This document shows positions 44,501 to 55,295 of a stretch of 64,000 bases of DNA, in pieces (the stretch's first letter is position 1; every line of letters begins with the position of its first letter). A program made the translations under genes and the position numbers. Below the pieces are notes generated by a model. That model saw nothing but the letters and a program-made list of their open reading frames with translations, did no database searches and was not told the origin of the DNA. Origin of the DNA: Brassica napus (Eukaryota > Streptophyta > Magnoliopsida > Brassicales > Brassicaceae); NCBI RefSeq assembly GCF_020379485.1, contig NW_026014861.1:541000-604999 (forward strand), written 5' to 3'.

Positions 44501-46122
44501 AGTCTAGCATGCCACAATGCATTTTTATTCAAACTAGAAGCAGAAGTAAATGAGCAGTTATGATTGGAAACAGGATCAAGCTTCTCAAGCATGTATAACT
44601 CTCCCTTTGTCACTCCTTTTCCAATCAATTGGCTGCTCTCAATATCCTGAAACTTCACATCATTAGGACTGAATATAACATTGCAATTCAAATCAGTAGT
44701 GCATTTCTTAACTGAAAGTAGATTTGATGTGAATTCAGGAATATAAAATGCTCTAGTGTTCTTATCAAATAGCTTTAAGTTTCCTATTCCCTTAATAGGT
44801 ATCTTATCTCCATTTGCAATCATCACACATCCATTAGTAGGTTCTATATCTTTAATCAGGTTGGTGTCACTAATCATATGATGAGATGCACCTGAATCTA
44901 TAATCAATGGTTTGGATGCATTGCTAGCATGATGGCAGATACATTTTGATCTATATGCATTCATCCTAGCATTTCTATCAATGCAATGCTCAATTCCAGC
45001 CTTACTATCAATCCTAGCAACCTCAGCCTCACTGTGAGTCATTTCTATAGTTCTAGCAATCATAGAAGCACCAAATGAATACCCATGAATGTTACCATTA
45101 TCCTTGAGCATTTTGATGAGTGCATCCATCTCGGACCTCCTGATGAAGTCTTGATCATTGCCTCGGGGGTTGATAGCTCCAGTATAGGTCACCAAAGCTT
45201 TTCCATTTCCTTCACGGTTCTCCACTTCAGTTCCTCGGTTGGATGGCCCTGCTCCGCTTGATCCTTCAGTCATGTGAGCTTTTGCCTCTTTCTCCTTTAT
45301 GAACTTAGCCGGCTTCAAGTGGGGATGGAGTATCCAGCACTGAATCTTCTTGTGCCCATACCTCTTGCAATGATCACAGTTCCCATTGAACTTCTTATCC
45401 TCATACTTGTTGTAACCAGCTTTGTTGGCTTGTGGAGGCTCTTCACGGTCAGATTGCACAGCATTGGCAAGAGATAAGTCTCCCTTGCCTCCAAACAAAC
45501 CCATAGAGCCCTGCTCCCTCTGTATCTGAGCACACACCTCCTCAAGGTCAGGTAACTTCTCGGACCTTAGCATGTGCTGAATGAGACCATTGTAGCTTGC
45601 ATTCAATGTGAGCAGCAACCCAAAGACCTTGTCCTGCTCACGCCTCTCATTTAGAAGCTCTGGATCAACCGTGCTTGGTCTCAACATCTCCAACTCAGAC
45701 CACAGTGTCCTGAACCTCCCCAAGTGCTTAGTAAACTCCATGTCATCTTGGGTTAACTCGTTGATTGCCTTTTTGACTTCAAACACTCGGTTCAGGTTAG
45801 AAACGTTTCCATACACTTTCTTCAGAGTATCCCACAGCTCCTTGGCTGTCTCACAGTAGCTATAAGCATCTAGGATAGCCGGCTCCAAAGAGGCATGAAG
45901 GACTGACATTACCATCATGTCTTCTTGTTGCCACTTCTCCACAACACTCTCCTCGGAGCTCTCTGCATCACCCTCCTGAGTAATTGCCTTTGGAGCTTCA
46001 CCAGATGTGATATGCTTCCACAAACCCTTGCTTCCCACAGAAGTCTTCACCATCCTAGACCAGACTAGGTAGTTGCTTCCTTTGAATGTCACCGCGACCT
46101 TCATCTTCATACCACTTTCCAT
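41593..46122 (-). CDS. Gag-pol polyprotein of D' (1509 aa)
   Basis: Uninterrupted minus-strand frame from MESGMKMKVAVTFKGSNYLV to LGLIDLGKRRS. The CCHC knuckle begins at Cys249 (CDHCKRYGHKKIQC). Protease DSGA has Asp409. The pre-integrase motif LWHARLGHPHERAL follows. Integrase has Asp593 (in IHTDVW, where relatives have HSDVW), Asp655 and Glu691 (D,D-35-E). After an acidic linker comes RT with YVDD at 1187-1190, then RNase H with GYCDADWAGDRADRRSTTGY, SSAEAEYRAM and MHCDNQAAIH. All catalytic residues I looked for are present. Its 5' LTR promoter is split by G, so this intact gene may not be expressed from its own promoter. The gag is almost identical to the D remnant. Confidence 0.97.
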   Translation of the reverse strand: MESGMKMKVAVTFKGSNYLVWSRMVKTSVGSKGLWKHITSGEAPKAITQEGDAESSEESVVEKWQQEDMMVMSVLHASLEPAILDAYSYCETAKELWDTLKKVYGNVSNLNRVFEVKKAINELTQDDMEFTKHLGRFRTLWSELEMLRPSTVDPELLNERREQDKVFGLLLTLNASYNGLIQHMLRSEKLPDLEEVCAQIQREQGSMGLFGGKGDLSLANAVQSDREEPPQANKAGYNKYEDKKFNGNCDHCKRYGHKKIQCWILHPHLKPAKFIKEKEAKAHMTEGSSGAGPSNRGTEVENREGNGKALVTYTGAINPRGNDQDFIRRSEMDALIKMLKDNGNIHGYSFGASMIARTIEMTHSEAEVARIDSKAGIEHCIDRNARMNAYRSKCICHHASNASKPLIIDSGASHHMISDTNLIKDIEPTNGCVMIANGDKIPIKGIGNLKLFDKNTRAFYIPEFTSNLLSVKKCTTDLNCNVIFSPNDVKFQDIESSQLIGKGVTKGELYMLEKLDPVSNHNCSFTSASSLNKNALWHARLGHPHERALNLMLPGVVFENDKCEACILGKHCKNVFPRTSTVYENCFDLIHTDVWTAPSFSRDNHKYFVTFIDEKSKYTWLTLIPSKDRVIDAFKNFQAYVTNHYHAKIKILRSDNGGEYTSYAFKSHLDHHGILHQTSCPYTPQQNGVAERKNRHLMEVARSLMFQANVPKRFWSDVVSTACYLINRMPTSVLKDQAPFEVLNKRKPSLAYMRVFGCLCYVLVPGELRNKLEARSRKAMFIGYSTTQKGYKCYDPEARRVLVSRDVKFIEERGYYEEKNQEDLRDLTSDKAGVLRIILEGLGIKMNQNQSTRSGQPEESSTEPSRAAQTPHLDHEGGSEPETQENGQEGVGLSEEGEEFNSGSHHQGEQDRGDEEHQSEAQELHTQDEPVQVQEQPVLRRSTRLRKDPSSWVNTRVYYNAQAVEHPSQVVCSFAQYPEEHCAFMVNLDENYIPRSYEEAIMDKEWKESVGAEAGAMIKNDTWYESELPKGKKAVSSKWIFTIKYKADGKVERKKSRLVARGFTQTYGEDYIETFAPVAKLHTIRIVLSLAVNLGWGLWQMDVKNAFLQGQLEDEVYMHPPPGLEHLVKRGNVLRLKKAIYGLKQSPRAWYNKLSTTLNGRGFKKSELDHTLFTLTTPSGMIALLVYVDDIIITGSDKEGIIATKEFLKSMFEIKDLGEMKYFLGIEICRSKEGLFMSQRKYTLDLLKGAGAYGGKTARMPMEDGYKVPREGEIEDSKPYQDPKLYRKLVGKLIYLTITRPDICFAVNQVSQHMQVPKEHHWRMVERILMYLNGSPDQGVWMGCNGSTEVVGYCDADWAGDRADRRSTTGYCTFIGGNLVTWKSKKQKVVSCSSAEAEYRAMLKLTNELVWIKGILKHLEIDQATPMTMHCDNQAAIHIASNSVFHERTKHIEVDCHKVRQMIILGVILPCYTRSEDQLADVFTKAARQKTMESIHIRLGLIDLGKRRS

Positions 46123-46368
46123 CTTGAACAGCTTGACGTCTACAGCTTGAACAACCGGTTAGATCTTGTACTGAGAACCCACACTGCCCTCTAGAACACA
46201 GATTTACCCTTGAGTCTTTAAATGAACCTCCCACGGATCACCAAGACACACGCAAAGTACCTTGAGCTTTTGAACTCTCAAGAAACTCTCAAACACACTC
46301 ACTTGTTCTCTTAAAGTTTCAAACTTGAATCCTTAAGAGAATCACTCACGAACTCAGATTTCAATTAA

Positions 46369-46384
46369 CCTGGCTCTGATACCA
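46369..46384 (-). other. D' primer binding site
   Basis: Reverse complement of TGGTATCAGAGCCAGG beside the 5' LTR. A leader of 246 bp separates it from the gag start. Confidence 0.9.
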
Positions 46385-46769
46385 TTTGAGATTTAAGGAT
46401 ATAAATGATTATCTGAGTTTAGAAAGGATTATAGAAGGAGAATAAGAGATTAAGAGACAGATTAGAGACTAATGGAGAATCATAATGAAATGAGTAAAGA
46501 GAGAGATTGTTTAGAACTGTCTAATCTTATTATGAGATGAGGTTACAATATTTATAGAAGAGGCATTAGGGTTTACAAGTCAAGAGAAAGCAGCACTAGT
46601 CATAAGCATGTGAAGTCAAGCCAAAGGGGGGAGCGTCTCTTTTGAATTCACGGATGGTAAGGCTCACACGCTTGGCCTTTACAGCCTGTCCACGGCCTGG
46701 ATGGATAAGGCTTGTCCCGCCCTTATCCCTAAACGGTCTGATCAGTCTTGAGACCCTCCGTGTACTCTA
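46385..46769 (-). repeat. D' 5' LTR, part 1 (3' side of the LTR)
   Basis: 385 bp of the D' LTR up to the G insertion. Ends with CTCTA (46765-46769), the left TSD of G. Confidence 0.95.
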
Positions 46770-47370
46770 TGTTGAGATGAAGAGTGTCAAGTGAAGAATG
46801 GAGATGAGGGTTGAGTAGAATGAAGAAGAGGAAGGATAGGAAGGTTTGGGAGCTTTGGGATCAGCCTGTCCGTACAAGGCCGTACATGGCCGTACATGAC
46901 AGGACAGGCCGTACAAGATAGGATCGACCAAACCTCAACCAAACCTCACCATAAGTTATCCGAGTTACTTAAGTAAAGAGGAGAAGTTACCTTGGCCTTT
47001 GTGGATGGATCAGACCGTTGGAAAGGATAAGGGAGAGTCTTGGACAGGCTGGCACAGCTGGACACGGAAAAGCAAAAGGTATGAGCCAGCTAATGAAGGC
47101 TCACACGCGCGGCTCACCTCATTGGACGAGTTTGAAATGGCCATTGACTCCACATGCTTACCTTATCCTCTTAGCTACGAAAACCCTAGTCTCTTCTCTT
47201 ATAAAGTTGTAAACACTCTCATTAATACAATTAAGCAAGTTATGAGTCTCTCTTAGTCTTTCTAAAACTCTCTCTAGACTCCAAATCTTATTTCAGACTT
47301 TAATCTTTTCTAAACTCATTCTAATCTTCTCTAAACACTCAGATTACTCTTAACATCACTAAAACTATCA
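46770..47370 (+). repeat. Element G 5' LTR
   Basis: 601 bp. CGTAC cluster at about 46869-46915. AAAACCCTAG telobox (about 47180) upstream of TATAAAG (about 47200). Primer binding site follows at 47371-47386. Confidence 0.96.
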
Positions 47371-47618
47371 TGGTATCAGAGCCAGGTTAGTGAGAGCCTG
47401 AGGTCGTGTGAGATTCTTTGAAGTTACAAGTTTGAAGCTTTGAAGAAACTCTTGTGTGTTCTTGTGTGTTTGAGAGGTTCTGGGTACTTTTCAAGTTCAA
47501 GACTAGTTGTGGTGTGTTGTCTGAAGCTGCGTGGGTTGAAGATCGAGGCTGTGAAGGTTTCTACAAGTCATTCAACTCAAGATAGAGTTCCTGAAGCTTA
47601 GAGAGTTCATCATTCAAC

Positions 47619-48527
47619 ATGGAGAGTGGGATGAACATGAACATGAAGGTAGCCGTGTGTTTCAAGGGAAACAACTACTTGGTATGGTCAAGGATGGTGA
47701 GAACCACGGTGGGAAGCAAGGGGTTGTGGAAGCATATCAACCCCGGAGAAGCTCCAAAACTCATCACTCAAGGAGAGGATGATGGTGAGGCTGCAAGCAA
47801 CGCGGCTGAGAAGTGGTATCAAGAGGACATGCTGGTGATGTCAGTGCTTCACGCATCCCTTGAGCCAGCAATCTTAGATGCTTACAGCTACTGTGAGTCT
47901 GCTAAGGAACTGTGGGACACACTGAAGAAGGTGTATGGGAATACATCAAACTTGAGCAGGGTGTTTGAGGTGAAGCAAGCGATTAACAACCTGGTACAAG
48001 AGGATATGGAGTTCACTAAACACCTTGGGAGATTCAGATCACTATGGTCCGAGATGGAGATGTTAAGGCCAAGCACTACAGATGCAGATGAGCTCAACAA
48101 GAGAAGAGAGCAAGACAAGGTCTTTGGCCTACTTCTCACCCTCAACCCGGCGTATAATGGTCTCATCCAGCACCTGCTTAGAGAAGACACTCTACCTGAC
48201 CTTGAGGATGTGTGTGCGCGGATTCAGAAGGAGCAAGGCTCCATTGGGTTGTTTGCCAAGAAAGGAGACCTTTCCCTTGCAAGCCAAGCGACTCAAGAGG
48301 AAGGGAATGAAGCTACACAAGCAAATAAGGCTGCTGCGCATGGGAAGTATGAGGAGAGGAGGTTCAATGGGAACTGTGATCACTGCAAGAAGCATGGCCA
48401 CAAGAAGAGTCAATGCTGGATCCTTCACCCACACCTCAAACCGGCAAAGTTCATGAAGGACCGTGAGGCAAGGGCTAATGTATCAGATGGAACGAGTGGA
48501 GCTGGTCAAGCAAAGGAAAGGAGATAG
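47619..48527 (+). pseudogene. Element G gag (frameshifted at its end)
   Basis: 302 codons from MESGMNMNMKVAVCFKGNNY. Gag motif SRVFEVKQAINNLVQ and CCHC knuckle CDHCKKHGHKKSQC are intact. Compared with K, one base is missing in the GGTCAAGCAAAGG stretch, so the frame terminates at TAG 48525-48527 where K reads on. About 230 bp before the leader of this gene (47371-47618) are binding site and untranslated leader. Confidence 0.93.
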
Positions 48528-51500
48528 ATGGGCGTGAAGGAGGTGATGGGAAGTCTCTTGTAGCCTACACTGGAGCCCCAAGCAACCGTGGGAACTATGA
48601 TCAAGAGTATCTAAGGAGATCCGACCTGGATGCTCTCATCAAGCTCTTTAAAGAGCATGGTAACACATTTGCTTATTCCTTTGGTGCTAGGGCTATAGAG
48701 AATGATGAGAATCTAACTAGAACTGATAGGATGCATGAAAGTGTGATTGAGATATTAAACCAATCTAGAACGGCTAGTTTTGCTAGGAATGATCATGTAT
48801 TCAAACCATCTAGTATCCTTGCTCATATTGCTAGTTCACATACCATTAAGCCTTTAGTAGTTGATTCTGGTGCATCTCATCATATGATAAGTGACACTAG
48901 TTTAATTAAAGACATTGTACCAATGAATGGTAATGTGATGATAGCTAATGGAGATAAGATACCTATTAGAGGAATAGGAAGTCTTAAACTGTTTGGTAAG
49001 GAGACTAAAGCCTTTTATATGCCTGAATTTACTTCAAACTTGTTATCTGTTAAGAAATGTGCTACTGATTTGCAATGCAATGTCATATTCAGTCCTAATG
49101 ATGTGAAGTTTCAGGATATTAAAAGCAGCAAGATGATTGGAAAGGGAGTGACTAAAGGAGAATTGTATTTACTCAAAGATCTTGCTCCTGTTTCTAGTTA
49201 TAGCTGCTCGTTTACTTCTGTTTCTGGTTCTAGTTTAAGTAAAAATGCATTGTGGCATGCTAGATTAGGACACCCTCATAATAAGGCTTTAAAACTGATG
49301 TTGCCAGGTGTTTCCTTTGAGAATAATGAGTGTGAAGCTTGCATCTTAGGCAAGCATTGTAGAACTGTCTTTACCAAGTCTACTACTGTTTATGAAAAAT
49401 GTTTTGATCTTATTCATTCTGATGTTTGGACTGCACCTTGCCTTTCTAGAGACAATCATAAGTACTATGTAACTTTCATTGATGAAAAATCCAAATACAC
49501 CTGGTTAACTTTAATTCCAACCAAAGATAGGGTACTTGATGCATTTAAAAACTTTCAAGCCTATGTGACTAACCATTACAATGCCAAGATAAAAATTTTT
49601 AGGTCAGATAATGGAGGAGAGTACACGGGACAAGCATTCAAGCTACATCTATCTCAACATGGAATACTTCATCAGACAAGCTGTCCCTATACACCACAAC
49701 AGAATGGTGTGGCTGAAAGGAAGAACAGGCACTTGATGGAAGTAGCCAGGTCCATGATGTTTCAATCCAATGTGCCTAAGAAGTTTTGGAGTGATGCAGT
49801 TGCTACGGCTTGTTATCTCATCAACAGGACACCAACTCTGATCCTTCAAGGACAATCACCATTTGAGGTATTGAATCAGTACAAACCTTCACTCGAGCAT
49901 ATGAAGATCTTTGGATGTTTGTGTTTTGTGATGGTGCCTGGAGAGATAAGAAACAAGCTAGAAGCTAATAGTTCAAAGGCAATGTTCATTGGATACTCAT
50001 CAAGTCAGAAAGGATACAAGTGCTATGATCCTAACACAAGGAGAGTGTTAGTATCTAGAGAAGTAAAGTTTGTTGAAGAAAAAGGATATTATGAGGAGCA
50101 GATTCAAGAAGATTTGAAGGATCTTACATCTGATAGAGCTGAAACCTTGAGGTTGATCCTAGAAGGGCTTGGAATCAACATGAATCAAGGACATCAGGGG
50201 GGGAGAAGCACGACTCCAGCACCGGATCATCAGACTTCCAACCTTGAGCATGAAGGGGGGAATGAAACAAGAACTCCAAACCTTGAGCGTGAAGAAACAA
50301 GTAGAGAAGAGAGTTCTGGCTCTCATGATCAAGCTGTGGAATCAGATGATCAACAAGAAGAAGCTAATGATCAGCTAAGGGAAGAGGGAGCTGAAGCAAG
50401 TCAGCTAGGAGAAGAAAGATCCGAAATGTTGCCACAAGAAGAAGAACAAGAGATGGCACAAGAAGGGCCAATGTTAAGAAGAAGTACAAGGCTGAGAAAG
50501 GATCCTTCCAGTTGGGTAAACACGAGAGTGTACTACAATGCCCAAGCTGTGGAGCATCCTACTCAGGCCGTGTGTTCTTTCAGTCAATATCCAGAAGCAC
50601 ATTGTGCATTTATGGTAAACTTGAATGAGAATCACATTCCAAGAAGCTATGAAGAGGCAATGGAGGATAAGGAGTGGAAGGAATCAGTAGGAGCTGAGGC
50701 AGGAGCTATGATAAAGAATGATACATGGTATGAGAGTGAACTACCAAAAGGGAAGAAGGCAGTGTCTAGTAGATGGATCTTTACAATCAAGTACAAGGCT
50801 GATGGGTCGATTGAGAGGAAGAAAACTAGACTAGTAGCAAGAGGGTTTACTCAGACATATGGAGAGGATTACATTGAGACATTTGCACCAGTAGCCAAGC
50901 TACACACAATTAGAATTGTTTTAAGCTTGGCTGTGAACCTTGGATGGGGATTGTGGCAAATGGATGTAAAGAATGCATTTCTACAAGGAGAACTTGAGGA
51001 TGAAGTCTATATGTATCCTCCACCAGGTCTTGAACATCTAGTGAAGAGAGGGAATGTACTGAGGTTAAAGAAGGCTATCTATGGGCTGAAGCAATCACCA
51101 AGAGCATGGTACAACAAGCTGAGCACAACTCTGAATGGCCGAGGCTTTAAGAAGTCAGAATTGGACCATACTCTCTTTACCCTTACTACACCCTCAGGTA
51201 TGGTTGCTCTCCTTGTGTATGTGGATGATATCATTATCACAGGAAGTGATAAAGAAGGTATCAAAGCAACCAAGGAGTTTCTAAAGTCTATGTTTGAAAT
51301 AAAAGACTTGGGAGAAATGAAATACTTTCTTGGAATTGAGATTTGTAGATCCAAGGAAGGTTTGTTCATGTCCCAAAGGAAGTATACACTTGATCTTTTG
51401 AAAGATGCAGGTGCTTATGGAGGCAAGACAGCAAGGATGCCAATGGAGGATGGCTACAAAGTACCAAGAGAGGGGGAGATTGAAGACAGCAAGCCATTTC

Positions 51501-52189
51501 ATGATCCTAAACTCTATAGAAAACTTGTTGGAAAATTGATTTATCTAACCATCACAAGACCTGATATATGCTTTGCTGTGAATCAGGTGAGTCAACACAT
51601 GCAGCTTCCCAAGGAACATCATTGGCGTATGGTGGAGAGGCTGCTGATGTATCTAAATGGCTCGCCGGATCAAGGTGTATGGATGGGGTGCAATGGAAGC
51701 ACAGAAGTGGTGGGCTATTGTGATGCTGATTGGGCAGGTGATAGAGCTGACAGAAGATCAACAACCGGCTATTGCACATTCATTGGAGGCAACTTGGTGA
51801 CTTGGAAGAGTAAGAAACAGAAGGTGGTGTCATGCTCTAGTGCAGAAGCTGAATATAGAGCCATGCTGAAGCTTACAAACGAGCTAGTTTGGATCAAGGG
51901 CATCTTGAAGCATTTGGAGATAGCACAAGACACTCCAATGACAATGCATTGTGACAACCAGGCCGCCATTCACATAGCCTCCAACTCGGTGTTCCATGAG
52001 AGAACAAAGCACATTGAGGTTGATTGCCACAAGGTGAGGCAGATGATTGTCCTAGGAGTCATCTTGCCATGTTATACTAGGAGTGAAGATCAGTTGGCTG
52101 ATGTATTCACCAAGGCTGCAAGGCAAAAGACAATGGAGTCCATTCATATCAGATTGGGCCTCATTGATCTTGGGAAGAGAAGCAGCTGA
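48528..52189 (+). pseudogene. Element G pol: protease to RNase H
   Basis: Continues gag-pol in the shifted frame; the first Met is at 48731. Protease VDSGASHHMISDTS, LWHARLGHPHNKAL, CEACILGKHCRTVF, integrase IHSDVW, FRSDNGGEY and GVAERKNR, linker, RT with LVYVDDIIITGSDK, RNase H GYCDADWAGDRADRRSTTGY, and C-terminus LGLIDLGKRSS. No further break is visible in 1152 codons, so a single lesion separates G from an intact frame. Confidence 0.94.
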
Positions 52190-52329
52190 TCCCCTTAGTC
52201 ATGAGATCTTTACTCTTTTTCCCTCATTAAGGTTTTGTCCCAATGGGTTTTCCTTAGTGAGGTTTTTAATGAGGAAGATCTCATGGCTGTCCAAGCTTAG
52301 TCTTTCACAAAGCTAAGCTTGAGGGGGAG

Positions 52330-52930
52330 TGTTGAGATGAAGAGTGTCAAGTGAAGAATGGAGATGAGGGTTGAGTAGAATGAAGAAGAGGAAGGATAGG
52401 AAGGTTTGGGAGCTTTGGGATCAGCCTGTCCGTACAAGGCCGTACATGGCCGTACATGACAGGACAGGCCGTACAAGATAGGATCGACCAAAGCTCAACC
52501 AAACCTCACCATAAGTTATCCGAGTTACTTAAGTAAAGAGGAGAAGTTACCTTGGCCTTTGTGGATGGATCAGACCGTTGGAAAGGATAAGGGAGAGTCT
52601 TGGACAGGCTGGCACAGCTGGACACGGAAAAGCAAAAGGTATGAGCCAGCTAATGAAGGCTCACACGCGCGGCTCACCTCATTGGACGAGTTTGAAATGG
52701 CCATTGACTCCACATGCTTACCTTATCCTCTTAGCTACGAAAACCCTAGTCTCTTCTCTTATAAAGTTGTAAACACTCTCATTAATACAATTAAGCAAGT
52801 TATGAGTCTCTCTTAGTCTTTCTAAAACTCTCTCTAGACTCCAAATCTTATTTCAGACTTTAATCTTTTCTAAACTCATTCTAATCTTCTCTAAACACTC
52901 AGATTACTCTTAACATCACTAAAACTATCA
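52330..52930 (+). repeat. Element G 3' LTR
   Basis: 601 bp, preceded by 3' UTR hairpins (52212-52329) and polypurine tract. Hairpin 1 has CATTAAGG pairing with CCTTAGTG, a compensating pair change relative to A. Confidence 0.96.
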
Positions 52931-52935
52931 CTCTA

Positions 52936-53086
52936 GAGGCTTTACTCACCCATCTCCTTCTTCCTTCATGTTTCCTCAGATGTACGGCCAAGCCCCTGTC
53001 CGTACATAGGCCGTACTGTCCGTACTCTTTCCCATCACTTGCTTAGCTCTTCCTCTCCTTCTCATAATGACTTCCTCATCTCAACA
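52936..53086 (-). repeat. D' 5' LTR, part 2
   Basis: Remaining 151 bp of the D' LTR after G. It carries the CGTAC motifs of the D LTR and is followed by TSD ACCTG. Confidence 0.95.
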
Positions 53087-53481
53087 ACCTGGTTACTTGG
53101 AAGAGTAAGAAGCAGAAGGTCATCTCTTGTTCAAGTGCTGAGGCTGAATATAGGACTATGTTGAAGTTGACAAACGAGTTGGTGTGGATCAAGGGTATCT
53201 TGAAGCATCTGGAGATTGAGCAGAGTACTCCTATGACAATGCACTGTGACAATCAAGCAGCTATCCATATTGCTTCTAACTCAGTCTTTCATGAGAGAAC
53301 GAAGCACATAGAAGTGGATTGTCACAAGGTGAGGCAGATGATTATCTTAGGAGTGATTCTGCCATGTTATACAAGGAGTGAGGATCAACTGGCTGATGTG
53401 TTTACTAAGGCAGCGAGATTAAAGACAATGGAGTCCATAATTTCTAGGCTTGGGCTCATTGATCTTACTCCCAGGAGCTGA
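53087..53481 (+). pseudogene. F2 RNase H C-terminal part
   Basis: Resumes F2 pol after D': LVTWKSKKQKVISCSSAEAE, ELVWIKGILKHLEIEQ, MHCDNQAAIH, EVDCHKVRQMI, ending LGLIDLTPRS at the normal stop. The conserved AEYRAM reads AEYRTM here. The 3' UTR with hairpin module and polypurine tract (53482-53623) follows. Confidence 0.92.
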
Positions 53482-53623
53482 TCCCCTTAACCATGGAGTC
53501 TCCACTCTTTTTCCCTCATCAAGGTTTTATCCCAATGGGTTTTCCTTGGTGAGGTTTTTAATGAGGGAGATCTTCATGGTTTCCAAGCTTGACTTGTTCT
53601 ACATGGTCAAGCTTGAGGGGGAG

Positions 53624-54110
53624 TGTTGAGATAAGAGGATGGAGAGAAGATACATTGATAGAGGAAGAGTATTGGGGCAGAGAGTAACTTTGGGAATTTA
53701 CCACAGTAACTTTAGTTTTACTGTGGTAACTAAGGTAAAGGCTTGGGAAGTTACATTGGACCCTTATGGTAAAGGGGATCACGCCCAAGATGAGTCTGGA
53801 TAAGGGAGGAGGTGTTTGGATAAGGTCTGGTCATAGCTGGAAAAGTAAAGCACTTTTACAGCCTGTCCAAGCATGTGAAGCAAAAGGAGCTCCAGCCTGT
53901 CCATTGACCTCACATGCTTATGGATTTCGAAATCCCTTTTGTATTAGCCTTATCTCTTCATATATATCTTGTATCTGTGACATTAAATTAATTAATGGAG
54001 TTTTGAGTCTCTCTCTCTTGATTCTCTCACTAAAATCTCGTAATCTCTTTAATCTTTGAATCTAAGTATCTATGGTTGTTTGAATCATTCTCTAAACACA
54101 AAAGTGTATA
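53624..54110 (+). repeat. F2 3' LTR
   Basis: 487 bp. The palindrome seen in the 5' LTR is repeated at 53698-53729. It ends GTGTATA, then TSD GCTTC. Confidence 0.95.
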
Positions 54111-55155
54111 GCTTCAAGAAGTCTGAGCTAGATCACACTCTCTTCACCCTCACTACCCCCTCAGGTATGATCGCACTACTTGTGTATGTTGATGATATCA
54201 TTATCACAGGAAGTGATAAGGAAGGTATCATAGCAACCAAGGAGTTCCTTAAATCCATGTTTGAGATTAAAGACTTGGGAGAATGAAATACTTTCTTGGA
54301 ATTGAGATATGTAGATCCAAGGAAGGTTTGTTTATGTCCCAAAGGAAGTATACACTTGATCTTTTGAAAGATGCAGGTGCTTATGGAGGCAAGACAGCAA
54401 GAATGCCTATGGAGGATGGCTACAAAGTCCCACGAGAGGGGGAGATTGAAGACAACAAATCTTATCAGGATCCTAAACTCTATAGAAAACTAGTTGGCAA
54501 ATTGATTTATCTAACCATAACTAGACCTGACATTTGTTTTGCTGTGAATCAGGTGAGTCAACACATGCAAGTGCCTAAGGAGCATCATTGGCGCATGGTG
54601 GAGAGGATCTTGATGTATCTCAACGGCTCACCTGATCAAGGAGTATGGATGGGTTGCAATGGGAGCACTGAAGTGGTTGGGTACTGTGATGCGGATTGGG
54701 CTGGTGATAGAGCAGACAGGAGATCAACCACAGGATATTGCACATTCATTGGGGGCAACTTGGTGACTTGGAAGAGTAAGAAACAGAAGGTGGTGTCTTG
54801 CTCAAGTGCAGAAGCTGAGTATAGAGCTATGCTGAAGCTTGCCAACGAGCTGGTATGGATCAAAGGCATCTTGAAGCACTTGGAGATTGATCAAGCCACG
54901 CCAATGACTATGCATTGTGATAACCAAGCCGCGATCCACATAGCCTCCAACTCGGTGTTCCATGAAAGAACCAAGCACATTGAAGTTGACTGTCACAAGG
55001 TGAGGCAGATGATTATCGTAGGAGTCATCCTGCCATGCTACACTAGGAGTGAAGATCAGTTGGCTGATGTGTTCACTAAGGCTGCGAGACAAAAGACTAT
55101 GGAGTCCATTCACATTAGATTGGGACTCATAGATCTTGGGAAAAGAAGGAGCTGA
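54111..55155 (+). pseudogene. Host copia: RT catalytic part and RNase H
   Basis: Resumes after GCTTC: KKSELDHTLFTLTTPSG, LVYVDDIIITGSDKEG, FEIKDLGE. One base is missing near 54283-54288 (GGGAGAATG versus GGGAGAAATG in relatives), giving an immediate TGA. The other frame continues MKYFLGIEICRSKEGLFMSQ, RNase H GYCDADWAGDRADRRSTTGY, SSAEAEYRAM and C-terminus LGLIDLGKRRS. This is the only coding lesion I see in the host besides the missing gag start. The protein is very close to D'. Confidence 0.93.
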
Positions 55156-55295
55156 TCCCCTAAGTCATGAGGTCTTTACTCTTTTTCCCTCATCAAAGTT
55201 TTGTCCCAATGGGTTTTCTTTGGTGAGGTTTTTAATGAGGAAGATCTCATGGCTGTCCAAGTTTAGGCTTTCACAAAGCTAAACTTGAGGGGGAG
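55156..55295 (+). other. Host copia 3' UTR, hairpins and polypurine tract
   Basis: CCTCATCAAAG...CTTTGGTGAGG hairpin, then a hairpin around AAGTTTAGGCTTT/AAAGCTAAACTT, then GAGGGGGAG. Both arms of the second stem carry matching changes compared with D' (AAGCTTAG/CTAAGCTT). Confidence 0.8.

Larger units (their letters stand above)
46770..52930 (+). mobile_element. Element G: full-length copia with one frameshift in gag
   Basis: 6161 bp, 601-bp LTRs with TG...CA ends. TSD CTCTA at 46765-46769 and 52931-52935. I found one LTR difference. It is the deepest and probably one of the youngest insertions (level 4). Its protein is closest to element K. A missing base in gag near 48505-48518 disrupts the otherwise open polyprotein. 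Confidence 0.97.
40917..53086 (-). mobile_element. Element D': full-length copia with G nested in its 5' LTR
   Basis: Minus-strand element with TSD ACCTG (40912-40916 and 53087-53091). Both LTRs are 536 bp once G is subtracted. Primer binding site, one intact gag-pol frame and 3' module are present. I counted six LTR differences (1.1%), more than in its host F2. LTR ends are TG...AA, differing from TG...TA of sister element D. With G in its 5' LTR, its own promoter is disrupted. Confidence 0.96.
32027..54110 (+). mobile_element. Element F2: degenerate copia carrying nested H and D' (with G)
   Basis: Copia element with 487-bp LTRs (two differences by eye) and TSD GCTTC at 32022-32026 and 54111-54115. 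H at 34715-38937 and D' at 40917-53086 are inserted in its pol. Removing them leaves an element of about 5.7 kb. Its gag is unusual, with no zinc knuckle. The pol carries nonsense codons and a frameshift, although the LTRs look young. It is the same family as F1. Confidence 0.94.
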
